Positions 17,089 through 26,763 of a stretch of DNA of 64,000 nt are shown piece after piece. The notes beneath the pieces are model-generated. The model was not told the DNA's origin. It ran no database searches and saw only the letters and a program-made list of their open reading frames with translations. A program made the position numbers and the translations under genes. Where the stretch lies: assembly GCF_030347965.1 (NCBI RefSeq), contig NZ_JAQIBD010000002.1:372001-436000 (forward strand), given 5' to 3'. Every line of letters starts with the position of its first letter. Position 1 is the stretch's first letter. This DNA is from Sulfurovum zhangzhouensis (GTDB lineage Bacteria; Campylobacterota; Campylobacteria; Campylobacterales; Sulfurovaceae).

Positions 17089-20000
17089 CTACTCCAGTGG
17101 TTCGATCACGAAGAGCAACTTACCGGCATGTACATTTTCACCCTCGTGGCAGAGCATCTTGACAATCTTGCCTGCCTCTGGAGCTTCGATGTCTACTTCC
17201 ATCTTCATAGATTCGGAGATAGCAAGCACCTCGCCTTCTTCAACAATATCGCCAAGTTTGACCATCACCTTCCAGAGGCTTCCCTGTACAGGAGACTCAA
17301 CAGCTTCTTCATTTTCACCAATCTCGATCACTTCCATCGTTTCGGCTTTGACTTCGCCGCTCTCAGAAGTAAAGTTCGCCAGACCAGTACGTTCCCACAT
17401 CGCACGCTCTTCATCAAAAGCATTCTGCTGGGTTGTTTTGAAAGCTTTAATGCTTTCTTCATTTTTTTCAAGGAAATCTTTATATTCCTTGAGGCTGAAC
17501 GTTGTCTCCTCAACTTTTAGCTTCATACGGCCGCGCGGGAAATCCTCACGCATCTGGTGCAGTTCTTCGGCACTGACCTCGTAGAATTTGATCTGGTCGA
17601 AGAAGCGCAATAGCCACGGCTTGTCCTCTTTGAAATCCTGTGTCTGGCGGTGACGGTTCCACATCTGTACCGTACGGCCGACGAACTGGTATCCACCTGG
17701 GCCTTCCATTCCATACACACACATATACGCACCACCGATACCAACGGCGTTTTCAGGAGTCCATGTACGTGCCGGATTATACTTGGTCGTGACCAGACGG
17801 TGGCGAGGATCAAGCGGTGTTGCAACCGGAGCACCAAGGTAAACATCACCCAACCCCATAACAAGGTAGTTTGCGCCAAAGACGATCTTTTTAACCTCGT
17901 CAATGGAGTCCAAACCGTTAATACGGCGGATGAACTCGATATTGCTTGGACACCAAGGTGCATCTGGGCGTACTGTCTTCATATACTTGTCGATAGCGAC
18001 ACGCGTTGATTCATCATCCCATGAAAGCGGCAGGTGTACGATACGCGCCGGTACCTCAATATCATCAATGGCCGGCAGGGTAAGTTCGATCTCTTTGAGA
18101 CGCTCGATCAGTGCCGCACGCTCACACACTTTCGGATCAAAGTGAACCTGCAGTGAGCGAATACCCGGTGTGATGTCGGTGACACCCTTTACCGCAGCTT
18201 TTTTCATTGCCTCCATAAGCACATGAACACGGAAGCGCAGCTCAATGTCTAGCTGCATCTCACCGTATTCTACTAGAAGGTTCGCATCCCCCGACTGCCG
18301 GATTACCATGGCTGGAAGCTCACCTTTTGCCTCATCGGCAAAGAGGATCGGTGAACCGATGGGTTTTGGGTCAAGGAAAGGACGCTCATCGTAAGTAGCC
18401 AGTTTAGCGATCGCCTCTTCCTGTACTTTAAGCATTGCCATTGCCGTATCATGTTCTACCGGAACGAACTTCACTTTATCACCCGCACGCAGCTGCCCCA
18501 TCTTCCATAGTTCTGCACTTACGATAGTTACCGGACAGACAAAACCACCTAAGCTTGGTCCATCCGGGCCAAGGATAACCGGCATGTCACCTGTAAAATC
18601 CACTGCACCGATCGCATAGGCATTGTCATGGATGTTGGAAGGGTGAAGCCCTGCTTCACCACCATCCGTACGTGCCCATTGAGGTTTTGGCCCGATAAGA
18701 CGGATACCGGTACGGTTAGAGTTGTAGTGGATCTCCCACTCTGTTGCAAAGAAGGTCTTGATATCATCATCGGTGAAGAAATCCGGTGCACCATGCGGTC
18801 CGTAAAGTACACCGATCTCCCAGCAGTTTTCAAAGCTGTGGCGCGGTGTAGCCGGTACCTCTGCGATATTGCCGTCGATCATTTTGTCGATATGCAGTAC
18901 GTCACCAGGTACGAGGGTACGTCCTGCATGACCTCCGAACTGTCCAAGAGTAAAGGTTGAGCGGCTGCCAAGGTACTCAGGTACATCAAATCCGCCTCGT
19001 ACGGCAAGATAGGTTCTGAACCCTTCATTGTGCACCTTCTTGAGCTTAAGCACACTTCCCGCCTTGATAAGTAGAGCTTCGTTCATACCTACAGGTTCAT
19101 TATCGATGAAGGCATCGATCTGCGCACCGCAAAGTGCGACAACGCTGTCGGTATTGAAGCGCAGTGTCGGTCCGGCAATAGCGATCTCAAGTCCCGCCGC
19201 TTTTTCGTCATTACCGACAAGGCGGTTGGCATATCGGAAGCTGAAACTGTCAAACGGTCCTGAAGGTGGAACACCGATATCCCAATAACCGCTGCGTCCA
19301 GGGAAGTCCTGGATAGTCGTCTGAGTCCCCGGACGAAGGACGTCGATACTGTTTGGTGTAAAGCTGAACCCATCAAGGTATTTTGTCGTCTGCTTCCCCT
19401 CTTTAAAGACGTTAGAAGCTACGATAGCACCAAGGTAACGCAGGTTCGTCTCGATACCGTCGATACGTGTCTCAGTGATAGCCCTAGCTATCTTGTCAAG
19501 TGCGTCATTACGGTCACTACCTTTTACGATAAGTTTTGCGATCATCGGGTCATAGAATGAGGAGACGCTAAGGCCCGTCTCGATAAAGGTATCACAACGT
19601 ATATCGTCAGCGAAATCTACGTTGGTCAATACACCTGAGCTCGGCTGGAAGTTTTTCATCGGATCTTCTGCGTAGACACGTACCTGGATAGAGTGGCCTT
19701 TAGGTGCATGGACGTAGTCGTAAAGAGCGGTATTTTCACCATAAGCCGTACGGATCATCCACTCGACAAGGTCTACACCGGTCACCTCTTCAGTGATCCC
19801 GTGTTCAACCTGCAGACGAGTGTTCACCTCGAGGAAATAGAATTCACCGCTATCTGTGTCGTAAACGAACTCGACCGTTCCTGCCGAACGGTAAGAGACC
19901 GATGCAGTAAGATCTTTTGCTGCCTTGTAGAGTGCTTCTCTGATCTCACTAGAGATCAGAGGGGCCGGAGTCTCCTCGATCACCTTTTGGTTACGACGCT

Positions 20001-20691
20001 GGACGGAACAATCGCGATCGCCTAGTGTTGCAACGAAACCTTCACCGTCACCGAATACCTGTACTTCGATGTGACGCGCTTTTGCGACATATTTTTCCAG
20101 GAACATTCCACTGTCAGAGAAGTTGTTCTCACTAAGACGCTTGACAGAGTCATAAGCACTTAAGAGCTGTGCCTCGTTAAAACAAAGCTGCATCCCGATA
20201 CCACCACCGCCTGCAGTACTTTTGAGCATCACCGGATAACCGATGCGTTTTGCTTCGCTTTTGGCATCATCAAGGTCGCTAAGCAGTGATGAACCCGGGA
20301 GAAGCGGCACGCCATTGTGTTCTGCAAGTGAGCGTGCTGTGTGTTTGAGACCGAACTGTTCCATGTGTTCCGGACGCGGGCCAATAAAGGCAATCCCCGC
20401 TTCTTCACAGGCGCGGGCAAACGCCGCATTTTCACTTAAAAAGCCATAACCAGGATGGATCGCTTCGGCCCCGCTTTGTTTGGCAATGTCGAGGATCTTT
20501 GCAGCATCGAGGTAGCTCTCGCTTGCTACACCGTGGCCGATATAGTAGGCCTCATCAGCAAGACTGACATGTAATGAATCGGTATCAGCACCGGTGTAAA
20601 CTGCAACAGAGCCTATGCCCATTTTTTTAAGAGTACGGATAACGCGGCAGGCAATCTCCCCGCGGTTGGCAATCAATACTTTGCTAAACAT
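17089..20691 (-). CDS. Biotin-dependent guanidine carboxylase (urea carboxylase family)
   Basis: A 1200-residue single-chain carboxylase. Biotin carboxylase occupies about 1-450 ([13 protein letters not shown], the glycine-rich [10 protein letters not shown] loop, [13 protein letters not shown]). The AHS1/AHS2-type carboxyltransferase lies at about 460-1080, and a C-terminal biotinyl domain carries the acceptor Lys near 1163 in SESMKMEVD. It is classed as urea carboxylase, but the adjacent cgdAB genes, the guanidine riboswitches and the Gdx exporter point to guanidine as substrate, giving carboxyguanidine at the cost of ATP and bicarbonate. There is no fused allophanate hydrolase domain, unlike yeast urea amidolyase. 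A guanidine-II element lies directly upstream, and its GAAGGA ribosome site precedes the ATG. Confidence 0.93.
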   Translation of the reverse strand: MFSKVLIANRGEIACRVIRTLKKMGIGSVAVYTGADTDSLHVSLADEAYYIGHGVASESYLDAAKILDIAKQSGAEAIHPGYGFLSENAAFARACEEAGIAFIGPRPEHMEQFGLKHTARSLAEHNGVPLLPGSSLLSDLDDAKSEAKRIGYPVMLKSTAGGGGIGMQLCFNEAQLLSAYDSVKRLSENNFSDSGMFLEKYVAKARHIEVQVFGDGEGFVATLGDRDCSVQRRNQKVIEETPAPLISSEIREALYKAAKDLTASVSYRSAGTVEFVYDTDSGEFYFLEVNTRLQVEHGITEEVTGVDLVEWMIRTAYGENTALYDYVHAPKGHSIQVRVYAEDPMKNFQPSSGVLTNVDFADDIRCDTFIETGLSVSSFYDPMIAKLIVKGSDRNDALDKIARAITETRIDGIETNLRYLGAIVASNVFKEGKQTTKYLDGFSFTPNSIDVLRPGTQTTIQDFPGRSGYWDIGVPPSGPFDSFSFRYANRLVGNDEKAAGLEIAIAGPTLRFNTDSVVALCGAQIDAFIDNEPVGMNEALLIKAGSVLKLKKVHNEGFRTYLAVRGGFDVPEYLGSRSTFTLGQFGGHAGRTLVPGDVLHIDKMIDGNIAEVPATPRHSFENCWEIGVLYGPHGAPDFFTDDDIKTFFATEWEIHYNSNRTGIRLIGPKPQWARTDGGEAGLHPSNIHDNAYAIGAVDFTGDMPVILGPDGPSLGGFVCPVTIVSAELWKMGQLRAGDKVKFVPVEHDTAMAMLKVQEEAIAKLATYDERPFLDPKPIGSPILFADEAKGELPAMVIRQSGDANLLVEYGEMQLDIELRFRVHVLMEAMKKAAVKGVTDITPGIRSLQVHFDPKVCERAALIERLKEIELTLPAIDDIEVPARIVHLPLSWDDESTRVAIDKYMKTVRPDAPWCPSNIEFIRRINGLDSIDEVKKIVFGANYLVMGLGDVYLGAPVATPLDPRHRLVTTKYNPARTWTPENAVGIGGAYMCVYGMEGPGGYQFVGRTVQMWNRHRQTQDFKEDKPWLLRFFDQIKFYEVSAEELHQMREDFPRGRMKLKVEETTFSLKEYKDFLEKNEESIKAFKTTQQNAFDEERAMWERTGLANFTSESGEVKAETMEVIEIGENEEAVESPVQGSLWKVMVKLGDIVEEGEVLAISESMKMEVDIEAPEAGKIVKMLCHEGENVHAGKLLFVIEPLE

Positions 20692-20719
20692 TCTATTTCC
20701 TTCATTCTTCAGAGTTGTT

Positions 20720-20783
20720 CCGGGCCGTCCCGGTCGCCAGGGTGCCGAAGGTCGTCCTACGGCACTGGAAGATATATTCTTCC
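20720..20783 (-). promoter_or_regulatory. Guanidine-II (mini-ykkC) riboswitch before the carboxylase gene
   Basis: On the minus strand two hairpins follow one another: GTGCCGTAGG-ACGA-CCTTCGGCAC (20765-20742, one T-T mismatch) and CCGGG-ACGG-CCCGG (20733-20720). Paired hairpins with ACGR tetraloops and a short linker are the definition of the guanidine-II class. A third hairpin precedes them (20783-20767, arms GGAAGA/TCTTCC). The element fills the 95-base gap between the MBL gene and the carboxylase, and the ribosome site lies about 15-20 bases after it, suggesting translational control that turns on with guanidine. Confidence 0.88.
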
Positions 20784-20786
20784 TTC

Positions 20787-21569
20787 TTATTCAAACCATT
20801 TAGGAAAGCAGTTCTTGCTTTCGAAAAAACGCATATCGTGATTTGGCCAAAGCTCCGCACCTGTCTCAAAGGAGAGGTTTTTAAGCTTCTTGATACTTGC
20901 TATGGCCATCGCTTCATCATCATGCCAGCACAGACCCGGTGCGATCTCCTTTTCCAGATTTTCGCTCAGATCTGCCGCATCGCCACAGAGAAGGATAGGT
21001 GAGCCTTTGGGCATTTCGATCAGCATAGACATATGCCCGGCGGTATGTCCGGGAGTTTCGACAGCACGTACACCAGGGACGAGGTCATATTCACCCTTGT
21101 AGATACGCCAGTTGACGGGACAGTCAAAGTCCTCTTTAAAATAAGCTGCATCGGCAGGTTCACGGGAAGCTTCAAACTCCTTTTCATGCACATGCACCTC
21201 GGCTCCACAGAACTCACAGACCCCGCCAGCATGATCAAAGTGCAAGTGTCCGCAGAAGACAACATCGATGTCCTCTTTTTGCAGTCCCAGCTCTACCAGA
21301 CGATTGGGGAGGCGCTGCTCCTCTGTCATCTGCGGCGGGCCGAAAGGGAAATCCTCGTTTTCATAGAACTTCTTACGCTTTACCTCATCGGCGATCTTAG
21401 AGTAGTCGCACCCCACATCATAAAGGATACGTCCGTTGGCCGTTTCGATAAGATAAGCCAGGATCGGTGCGTTAATGATGATACCTTTGCCGTGACCTCG
21501 GGTAGACAGTGTCTTCTCATAGCGGTGGGTTCCAGTAAGGATGGGCCAAAATTTCTTAACCTGTGTCAT
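20787..21569 (-). CDS. Metallo-beta-lactamase-fold hydrolase (lactonase type)
   Basis: A 260-residue enzyme with an intact binuclear metal site: HLHFDHAGG (His108, His110, Asp112, His113), a downstream His in TPGHTAGH, the bridging Asp in LLCGDAAD and a final His in WPNHDM. The overall layout resembles AHL-lactonase (AttM/AiiA) type enzymes, though lactone specificity cannot be read from sequence. It follows the desaturase gene by nine bases and precedes the second guanidine-II element. Its place in the guanidine operon suggests it hydrolyses an intermediate, perhaps a lactone, ester or lactam formed from the desaturase product; that is inference. Confidence 0.85.
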   Translation of the reverse strand: MTQVKKFWPILTGTHRYEKTLSTRGHGKGIIINAPILAYLIETANGRILYDVGCDYSKIADEVKRKKFYENEDFPFGPPQMTEEQRLPNRLVELGLQKEDIDVVFCGHLHFDHAGGVCEFCGAEVHVHEKEFEASREPADAAYFKEDFDCPVNWRIYKGEYDLVPGVRAVETPGHTAGHMSMLIEMPKGSPILLCGDAADLSENLEKEIAPGLCWHDDEAMAIASIKKLKNLSFETGAELWPNHDMRFFESKNCFPKWFE

Positions 21570-21578
21570 CTTTTCTCC

Positions 21579-22586
21579 TTAATGTGCCGTCAGGAACGAA
21601 ACACCTGCAACACCGATAAAGTCTCTGCCTTGATGAACATCGATATCTGTTGCATCCGAATTTATCACCCGTTGCATTCGATAACGGTGGTAGCTTTTCA
21701 GCAGGTTGACAAAGGAAAGTACCTGTGTCTCATCGTTGCCATAGAGCTTTTTATGGAGGGCAGGCAGGCGGTACCAGGGCTGCATCTGTTTGTCGTGGTG
21801 AACGTTGTGATACGAAAAATTCAGTACCAAAAGGTTTAGCCACGGATATTTAAGTGACAGTACATTGGAAAAGGTATTGCGTTTTTCAAATGCACTGTCA
21901 TACTGTTTGACTTCATCGCCGCTGGGCTGATCCAGTGTCTCGTACAGATCATAGGTGTGCTGATGTACGTCCATGAAACGCATCACTGTCAAAAAAAGCA
22001 TATAGGCAACAGGATAAAGTACCAACACCTTAAGCGAGATACTAGCCAGTACCGCAAAAAATGCAATGCGCAGTATCAAGACAATGATAATGCGTGATCG
22101 TAGCGCTTTACGGCTCTCTTTGACAAACGGAAGCACAAGTACCAGTCCATGCATCATGATCTCCAATGCCGGAATGTAAAACCACTCCAGAAAATTGATG
22201 AGCTTCAGTGTCTTTGGATACTTCTTCAGGCGGGTACGAAAGTCAAACGAGACAATGTCCGCACGGTCCATATGGTGACGCACATGTTTGTGCTGAACAG
22301 CCTTGTAATCACTATAGGAAGCACCACACAACCAAAGCAGCAATTCACCGAAAAGCTGGTTATGACGGCTCTTTTTAAAAAGCGACTCATGAGCGCATTC
22401 ATGCACAAAATAAGCTGCGATCACCATAGAGTGTGCTAAAAAAAGAACACCGAGGACATTGAGCCATAAGGCATCGGCCAGAAGTGCGGCAAACCCGAAG
22501 ATATACGCTGAAAACATATAGCCCCATGCCAGAAGGTTGGGAAGCAATGCATCATCAAATCTAAAGAGTTTAGCGGCCGTTTTCAT
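21579..22586 (-). CDS. Membrane fatty-acid-desaturase-family oxygenase
   Basis: A 335-residue integral membrane protein with the three histidine boxes of the non-haem di-iron desaturase/hydroxylase family: HECAH (about 62-66), HKHVRHH (about 99-105) and HNVHH (about 260-264), separated by paired hydrophobic helices. Such enzymes desaturate, hydroxylate or dealkylate using oxygen. I start it at the ATG at 22586, four bases after the cgdB stop, rather than at 22637, which would overlap cgdB by 47 bases. It is embedded in the guanidine operon, where oxidation of a substituted guanidine or an amine is an attractive but unproven role; lipid desaturation is the conservative alternative. Confidence 0.85.
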   Translation of the reverse strand: MKTAAKLFRFDDALLPNLLAWGYMFSAYIFGFAALLADALWLNVLGVLFLAHSMVIAAYFVHECAHESLFKKSRHNQLFGELLLWLCGASYSDYKAVQHKHVRHHMDRADIVSFDFRTRLKKYPKTLKLINFLEWFYIPALEIMMHGLVLVLPFVKESRKALRSRIIIVLILRIAFFAVLASISLKVLVLYPVAYMLFLTVMRFMDVHQHTYDLYETLDQPSGDEVKQYDSAFEKRNTFSNVLSLKYPWLNLLVLNFSYHNVHHDKQMQPWYRLPALHKKLYGNDETQVLSFVNLLKSYHRYRMQRVINSDATDIDVHQGRDFIGVAGVSFLTAH

Positions 22587-22590
22587 TGTC

Positions 22591-23229
22591 TTAGTCTTCC
22601 CAAATAACCATCTGAATAGGTGATGGATCGTAAGCATTACACGGGTTGTTCAACTGCGGACAGTTGGATACCAGCACCAATGTGTCCATCTCTGCTCTCA
22701 TATCGACGTAGTCGCCAGGCTTAGAAATACCGTCTACAATAGCCAGGTGACCATCTTCCTCAACGGGCACGTTCATAAAAAAGTTGATGTTGTTAGTAAG
22801 GTCTCTTGGATCCATCTCCAACTCACCGATCTCAAACAGATAGTTATCACGGCAGCTGTGCATATATTTCGTATCATGAGAATATCGCACTGTGTTACTT
22901 TCCGCGCTACAGTGACCTCCCAAGGTATCGTGATTACCACAGGTATCTGCAGTGATTTCCATCATGACATTGTCATCAGTGGAGATAAGCTTCGTTCCTG
23001 TTGTGACAAAGATGCTTCCCTGTTCTCTTACGGTATCATTGGCAGAGTAACGCTCTTCATGGTCATTGGCATTGTAAAAAAGCGTATCAACTGCCTGGCA
23101 CCCTTTAAGATCGATGATACGCAACGTCTGACCTTTTTTAACTACATGGCTCCAAGGCACACCTGCCGCGATCTTTTCATTATAGATTGCTGTTGAAATA
23201 TCTCTACTCATCATTGTCTCCTTATGCAA
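22591..23229 (-). CDS. cgdB: Carboxyguanidine deiminase subunit (urea carboxylase-associated protein 2, DUF1989)
   Basis: A 212-residue DUF1989 protein paralogous to the upstream gene. It keeps a Cys/His-rich region (DTCGNHDTLGGHC and YMHSCRDN) and a Cys in VSNCPQLNNPC, likely metal or catalytic ligands. With its partner it should deiminate carboxyguanidine to allophanate and ammonia. The two genes overlap by eight bases, consistent with a heteromeric complex. The cgdA/cgdB naming follows size and order and could be reversed relative to published usage. Family assignment is secure. Confidence 0.88.
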   Translation of the reverse strand: MHKETMMSRDISTAIYNEKIAAGVPWSHVVKKGQTLRIIDLKGCQAVDTLFYNANDHEERYSANDTVREQGSIFVTTGTKLISTDDNVMMEITADTCGNHDTLGGHCSAESNTVRYSHDTKYMHSCRDNYLFEIGELEMDPRDLTNNINFFMNVPVEEDGHLAIVDGISKPGDYVDMRAEMDTLVLVSNCPQLNNPCNAYDPSPIQMVIWED

Positions 23230-23959
23230 AATAGCGTGCGTTGTTGATGAAAGCGCGCTTTGATTGTGGGCTGAAGTTCACGCAGAGGTCATCTTCTGTA
23301 ACAGGATCTGCCTTGTGAAGTGTCAGCTGGACATTGCTCGGGTTGTACTCGCCCTCTTCCATGACATGCGGTGTGTTTGACAGAACAAGCAGTACGTTCA
23401 TCTCTGCACGCAGTTCGATGTAGCTTCCCGGTTTAGGACGTTGTGATGAGAGTTCTAGTCTGCTTCCCTCTTTGACATCCACTTTTCTAAAGAAGTTAAT
23501 GGCAGGGATCATATCACGTTTACCCATACCGTATTTTCCAAGTTCAACCAGAAAGTTCTCTCTGTCACTTTTGTAGTAACGGTTACGAATATGCTCGAAG
23601 TCTCCTTCACCGAAACGCTCTTTGATGATGCGGGGGTTGCTTATCCCGGCAATGGCATCGAACAGCCCATCTGTCGTATCTTCCGTGATCGAAAAAAGCA
23701 CGCGGCCCAGTTCCGAATAAAGCACTCTTCCTTTACCAAAATAGGCGTTGTATTGGATCTTTACCGTGTCGGCCGAATTAAAACGTTCAGCTGTGTTGTC
23801 TGCATTGTAAAACATTGCCGAAAGAGAGCCCAAGCCATCTTCTGTCGTAATACGCAGTTTGTCACCGCGTTTGATGATCTTCGACCAGCGTGCCCCGCCC
23901 GGGAGCACTTCGTCAAGAATAATTGAATCAAGTTTCAAATTTTTGTGTTCAGTTATCAC
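23222..23959 (-). CDS. cgdA: Carboxyguanidine deiminase subunit (urea carboxylase-associated protein 1, DUF1989)
   Basis: A 245-residue DUF1989 protein. It aligns with the next gene through FYNAD/FYNAN, the RFxxADT segment, the INFF segment, and LRAEMNVLLVLSNTP versus MRAEMDTLVLVSNCP. It lacks the Cys/His residues found in its partner: DTTDGLFD stands where the partner has DTCGNHD, and SNTP replaces SNCP. It may therefore be the structural or regulatory subunit. The start is a GTG with GAAGGA eight to nine bases upstream, immediately after a guanidine-II element. Together with the partner it would act between the carboxylase and allophanate hydrolase. Confidence 0.88.
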   Translation of the reverse strand: MITEHKNLKLDSIILDEVLPGGARWSKIIKRGDKLRITTEDGLGSLSAMFYNADNTAERFNSADTVKIQYNAYFGKGRVLYSELGRVLFSITEDTTDGLFDAIAGISNPRIIKERFGEGDFEHIRNRYYKSDRENFLVELGKYGMGKRDMIPAINFFRKVDVKEGSRLELSSQRPKPGSYIELRAEMNVLLVLSNTPHVMEEGEYNPSNVQLTLHKADPVTEDDLCVNFSPQSKRAFINNARYFA

Positions 23960-23981
23960 TTTTTGTCCTTCATAGTTATTT

Positions 23982-24044
23982 CGGGCCGTCCCGGTTGTCA
24001 GGATGCCGTAAGTCGTCCAACGGCACTGGAAGATGTGTTCTTCC
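23982..24044 (-). promoter_or_regulatory. Guanidine-II (mini-ykkC) riboswitch before cgdAB
   Basis: Second copy of the element found before the carboxylase. On the minus strand: a leading hairpin with arms GGAAGA/TCTTCC (24044-24028), then TGCCGTTGG-ACGA-CTTACGGCA (24025-24004), then CGGG-ACGG-CCCG (23993-23982). Compared with the other copy the loops are unchanged, while the stem changes are tolerated by pairing, for example the upper G-C becoming G-U. It fills the 94-base gap between the ATPase gene and cgdA, and the ribosome site follows shortly after. Confidence 0.88.
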
Positions 24045-24053
24045 CTATCTGTT

Positions 24054-24818
24054 TCAAATCTTTACGGTTTGATCGATCTCTTCAAGCACGGATTCGCGCG
24101 TTTCACCTACAGGAATATCATATGTGATACGTGCACCATAGGCATTGGGTTGCAGAGGATCGTGACGTACTTTGTCAAAAACCAGCAGGCGTGTCCCCAA
24201 GTAGAACCCCTCATGCAGGTCGTGTGTAACCATGACTACAGTGAGGTTGTTTTTCTTCCATAGGTCCAAAATAAGCGCATGCATATCGGCACGGATCCCG
24301 GGATCAAGAGCCCCAAAAGGCTCATCGAGCAACAAGATCTTAGGCTTTTTTACCAGTGATTGCGCAATGGAAAGACGCTGCTGCATCCCTCCGGAAAGCT
24401 CACTGGGGTACTTGTTAGCCGAATCGGCAAGGCCGACGGCTTCAAGCATTGTCATCGCTTCTTTCTCTGCCTGCTTTTTTGCTTTACCGAACAGTCGTCC
24501 AAAAAATTTAGACTGTTCCAGTTCGATACCAAGCATGACGTTTTTCAATACACTAAGGTGTTCAAAGACAGAATAACGCTGAAAGACAATCCCTCGTTCA
24601 ACACCGGGCTCTTCAGGGAAAGGCTTACCATCGAGTAAGAAAGTACCCTTTGTCGGGTACTCCTGTCCCAGAAGCATCTTTAGAAATGTCGTCTTACCGC
24701 ATCCGGAAGGACCGACCAGCGTACAGAACTCGCCTGCTTCGATGTTGAGCGTCAGCTTCTCGAGTACGACATTATTGCCGTAACTTTTCCAGAGGTTCTT
24801 GATAGTTACGAGACTCAT
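24054..24818 (-). CDS. ABC transporter ATPase (NitT/TauT type, guanidine/urea operon)
   Basis: A 254-residue ATPase of the nitrate/sulfonate/taurine class. Walker A is GPSGCGKTT, the signature motif is LSGGMQQR, and Walker B is ILLLDEPFGALD, followed by the switch His in VTHD. It should energise the permease and binding protein encoded just upstream. Its ATG overlaps the permease stop (TAATG). Families of this type beside urea/guanidine carboxylase genes are often labelled urea transporters; here guanidine is the more likely cargo. Confidence 0.92.
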   Translation of the reverse strand: MSLVTIKNLWKSYGNNVVLEKLTLNIEAGEFCTLVGPSGCGKTTFLKMLLGQEYPTKGTFLLDGKPFPEEPGVERGIVFQRYSVFEHLSVLKNVMLGIELEQSKFFGRLFGKAKKQAEKEAMTMLEAVGLADSANKYPSELSGGMQQRLSIAQSLVKKPKILLLDEPFGALDPGIRADMHALILDLWKKNNLTVVMVTHDLHEGFYLGTRLLVFDKVRHDPLQPNAYGARITYDIPVGETRESVLEEIDQTVKI

Positions 24819-25639
24819 TAACGCTCCTTTCCTGCGTCATACCACTTAAAGACGCGGTAGTTAAAATGTTTCAACAAATAGTCGAACAAAAATGCGAGTA
24901 AGGTGATCCACACTACGTAAGGCAGGATCACATCCATAGAAAGGTAACGGCGCACCAGGAATATGCGGTACCCAAGACCTTCTGTCGCCGAGATCGCCTC
25001 GGCGGAGATCAAAAAGATCCACGCCGTACCGAGTGTCAATCTAACCGCATCAAGCAGACGCGGAAAGATCTGCGGCAGTACAACACGAAGAGTGATCGTC
25101 CAGCTCGATCCGCCCAGGGTCTGGGCCTTGATAAGCTGTTCAGTCGGAATCTCCATGATCCGCTGCTGCAAGTCACGTATGATCAGAGGTGTTACCCCGA
25201 TAACGATAAGTGCTACTTTAGCCATCTCACCCATGCCAAAGACAATGAATAAGATGGGCAAAATAGCCATTGGCGGTACCATGGAAAAGGCCGCAACAAA
25301 GGGAGAAAGTCCTGCACGAACGAATGGAACGAACCCAAGAGGGATCGCCATCAACAGTGCCAGAACGGCACTGATCAGAACCCCCAGACCAAGGCGCTCG
25401 AGCGAGGAAACAGTGTCTTCGACGAAAAGGATCTCGCCGGTACGCTTGCTCTCTGTAAACGCCATGCGGTCAACCGCTTCGACAATGCTGTTCATTGATG
25501 GCAGCAGTTTATCGTTCGGATTTTCCGCTAGTCTTACGTCGGATGCTACGATGTAGATCAGCACGACCAATATGAAAGGCAGCAGTCCTATAATCAGCGC
25601 CGTCGCTTTAGACGGTCGGAGGTTCATTAAACGTTTCAT
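24818..25639 (-). CDS. ABC transporter permease (NitT/TauT type)
   Basis: A 273-residue inner-membrane permease with about six helices and the conserved cytoplasmic EAA-type loop (IKAQTLGGSSWTITLRVVLPQIFPRLLDAVR). It belongs to the binding-protein-dependent SsuC/TauC group. It lies eight bases after the binding-protein gene and overlaps the ATPase gene by one base, so the three form a standard importer unit at the head of the guanidine operon. Confidence 0.92.
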   Translation of the reverse strand: MKRLMNLRPSKATALIIGLLPFILVVLIYIVASDVRLAENPNDKLLPSMNSIVEAVDRMAFTESKRTGEILFVEDTVSSLERLGLGVLISAVLALLMAIPLGFVPFVRAGLSPFVAAFSMVPPMAILPILFIVFGMGEMAKVALIVIGVTPLIIRDLQQRIMEIPTEQLIKAQTLGGSSWTITLRVVLPQIFPRLLDAVRLTLGTAWIFLISAEAISATEGLGYRIFLVRRYLSMDVILPYVVWITLLAFLFDYLLKHFNYRVFKWYDAGKER

Positions 25640-25647
25640 AGTAGGCC

Positions 25648-26721
25648 TTACAGTTTCCCTTCAGCAGCCATCTTAACGTAAGTGTCGATGAAACGAAGTT
25701 TGATGTTGCCTTTGTCACCGAAAGTTTTTCCTCCCGGGAATTCCATACCGATGAACTCTGCATCCGGTGCACCTTCACCAAGAATACCGTGATCAAATGA
25801 GAACTCGCTCACTTTTTTCATTGTCTTAGGCAGTTCTTCACTGTCAGCAAACTTAACCGCATCAGACGGCTCGTAGAACATCATTGTAGAATCAAGCTGG
25901 CTCTTGTAGCCCGCAAGGTCCGTACCGGAAGCTTTTGCCATAAATGTAAGTGCTTCCTCGTCGCCCTTTTTCATGAGTTCCATCACTTCAAACCAAGCAC
26001 CTGTAAGTGCTTTAGCAAGTTTCGGGTTGTCTTTTAACGTCTCTGTATTGATCACAAGCATATCGATGATCTCGCCTGGTGTCTTACTTGAATCGAAAAC
26101 AAGGTTTGCACTTGGGTTGTTGGAGAGGATCTCGCTGAGCTGAGGATTCCATGTTGTCATCGCCGTAACGTCTTTCGTACCGTATGCTGCAACCATGTCA
26201 GCATCAGAAGTATTAAGTACCTTAACGTCTTTTTCGCTTAGACCGACGCTCTCAAGACCACGTGCAAGCAGGTAGTGAGAAACAGAAAGTTCTACGAGGT
26301 TAACTGTCTGACCCTTGATATCTGCAAGGTTTTTCTTGTCTTTAAGGATGATACCGTCGTTACCGTTGGAGTAATCACCCATGATAACAGCTGTAGAATC
26401 AACACCGCCTGCTGCAGGGATTGTAAGTGCATCCATGTTTGTCATTAGACAACCGTCGAATTTACCTGCTGTATACTGGTTAATCGATTCGATGTAGTCG
26501 TTGACCTGTACCATCTCGATCTCGATACCGTACTTCTTAGCCCACTTGTCGACGATCCCTTTTTGCTGAGCATAATCCCAAGGCATCCAGCCGACGTAGA
26601 TGGTCCATGAGACCTGGAATTTGTCTTTGACTTCAGCATATGATGAATTGATTGAAAGTCCTAAAACAAGAACAGAAAGTGCCATTTTTTTGAATAGTTT
26701 TGTTACTGTAGATGATTTCAT
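25648..26721 (-). CDS. ABC transporter periplasmic binding protein (urea carboxylase-linked type)
   Basis: A 357-residue secreted binding protein with a signal peptide (basic start, hydrophobic core VLVLGLSINSS, cleavage near SYAEV). The sequence resembles the NitT/TauT-like family found beside urea/guanidine carboxylase genes, with FQVSWTIYVGWMPWDYAQQKG at the mature start and TAGKFDGCLMTNMDAL in the first lobe. Aromatic residues near the start (W, Y, W, W, Y) could form a cation-binding pocket for guanidinium. First gene after the guanidine-I riboswitch; a TAGGAG ribosome site precedes the ATG. Confidence 0.9.
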   Translation of the reverse strand: MKSSTVTKLFKKMALSVLVLGLSINSSYAEVKDKFQVSWTIYVGWMPWDYAQQKGIVDKWAKKYGIEIEMVQVNDYIESINQYTAGKFDGCLMTNMDALTIPAAGGVDSTAVIMGDYSNGNDGIILKDKKNLADIKGQTVNLVELSVSHYLLARGLESVGLSEKDVKVLNTSDADMVAAYGTKDVTAMTTWNPQLSEILSNNPSANLVFDSSKTPGEIIDMLVINTETLKDNPKLAKALTGAWFEVMELMKKGDEEALTFMAKASGTDLAGYKSQLDSTMMFYEPSDAVKFADSEELPKTMKKVSEFSFDHGILGEGAPDAEFIGMEFPGGKTFGDKGNIKLRFIDTYVKMAAEGKL

Positions 26722-26763
26722 CTGGTATCTCCTAAATAGATTTGAAACACATAAGGGGTATTA

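Noticed and set aside
17089-20691. Urea amidolyase or a true urea carboxylase operon
   Set aside because: Three guanidine riboswitches, CgdAB and a Gdx exporter all point to guanidine; urea as an alternative substrate cannot be excluded without assay.
22587-22637. Longer start for the desaturase gene
   Set aside because: It would overlap cgdB by 47 bases and add residues without homology; the ATG at 22586 sits four bases after the cgdB stop.
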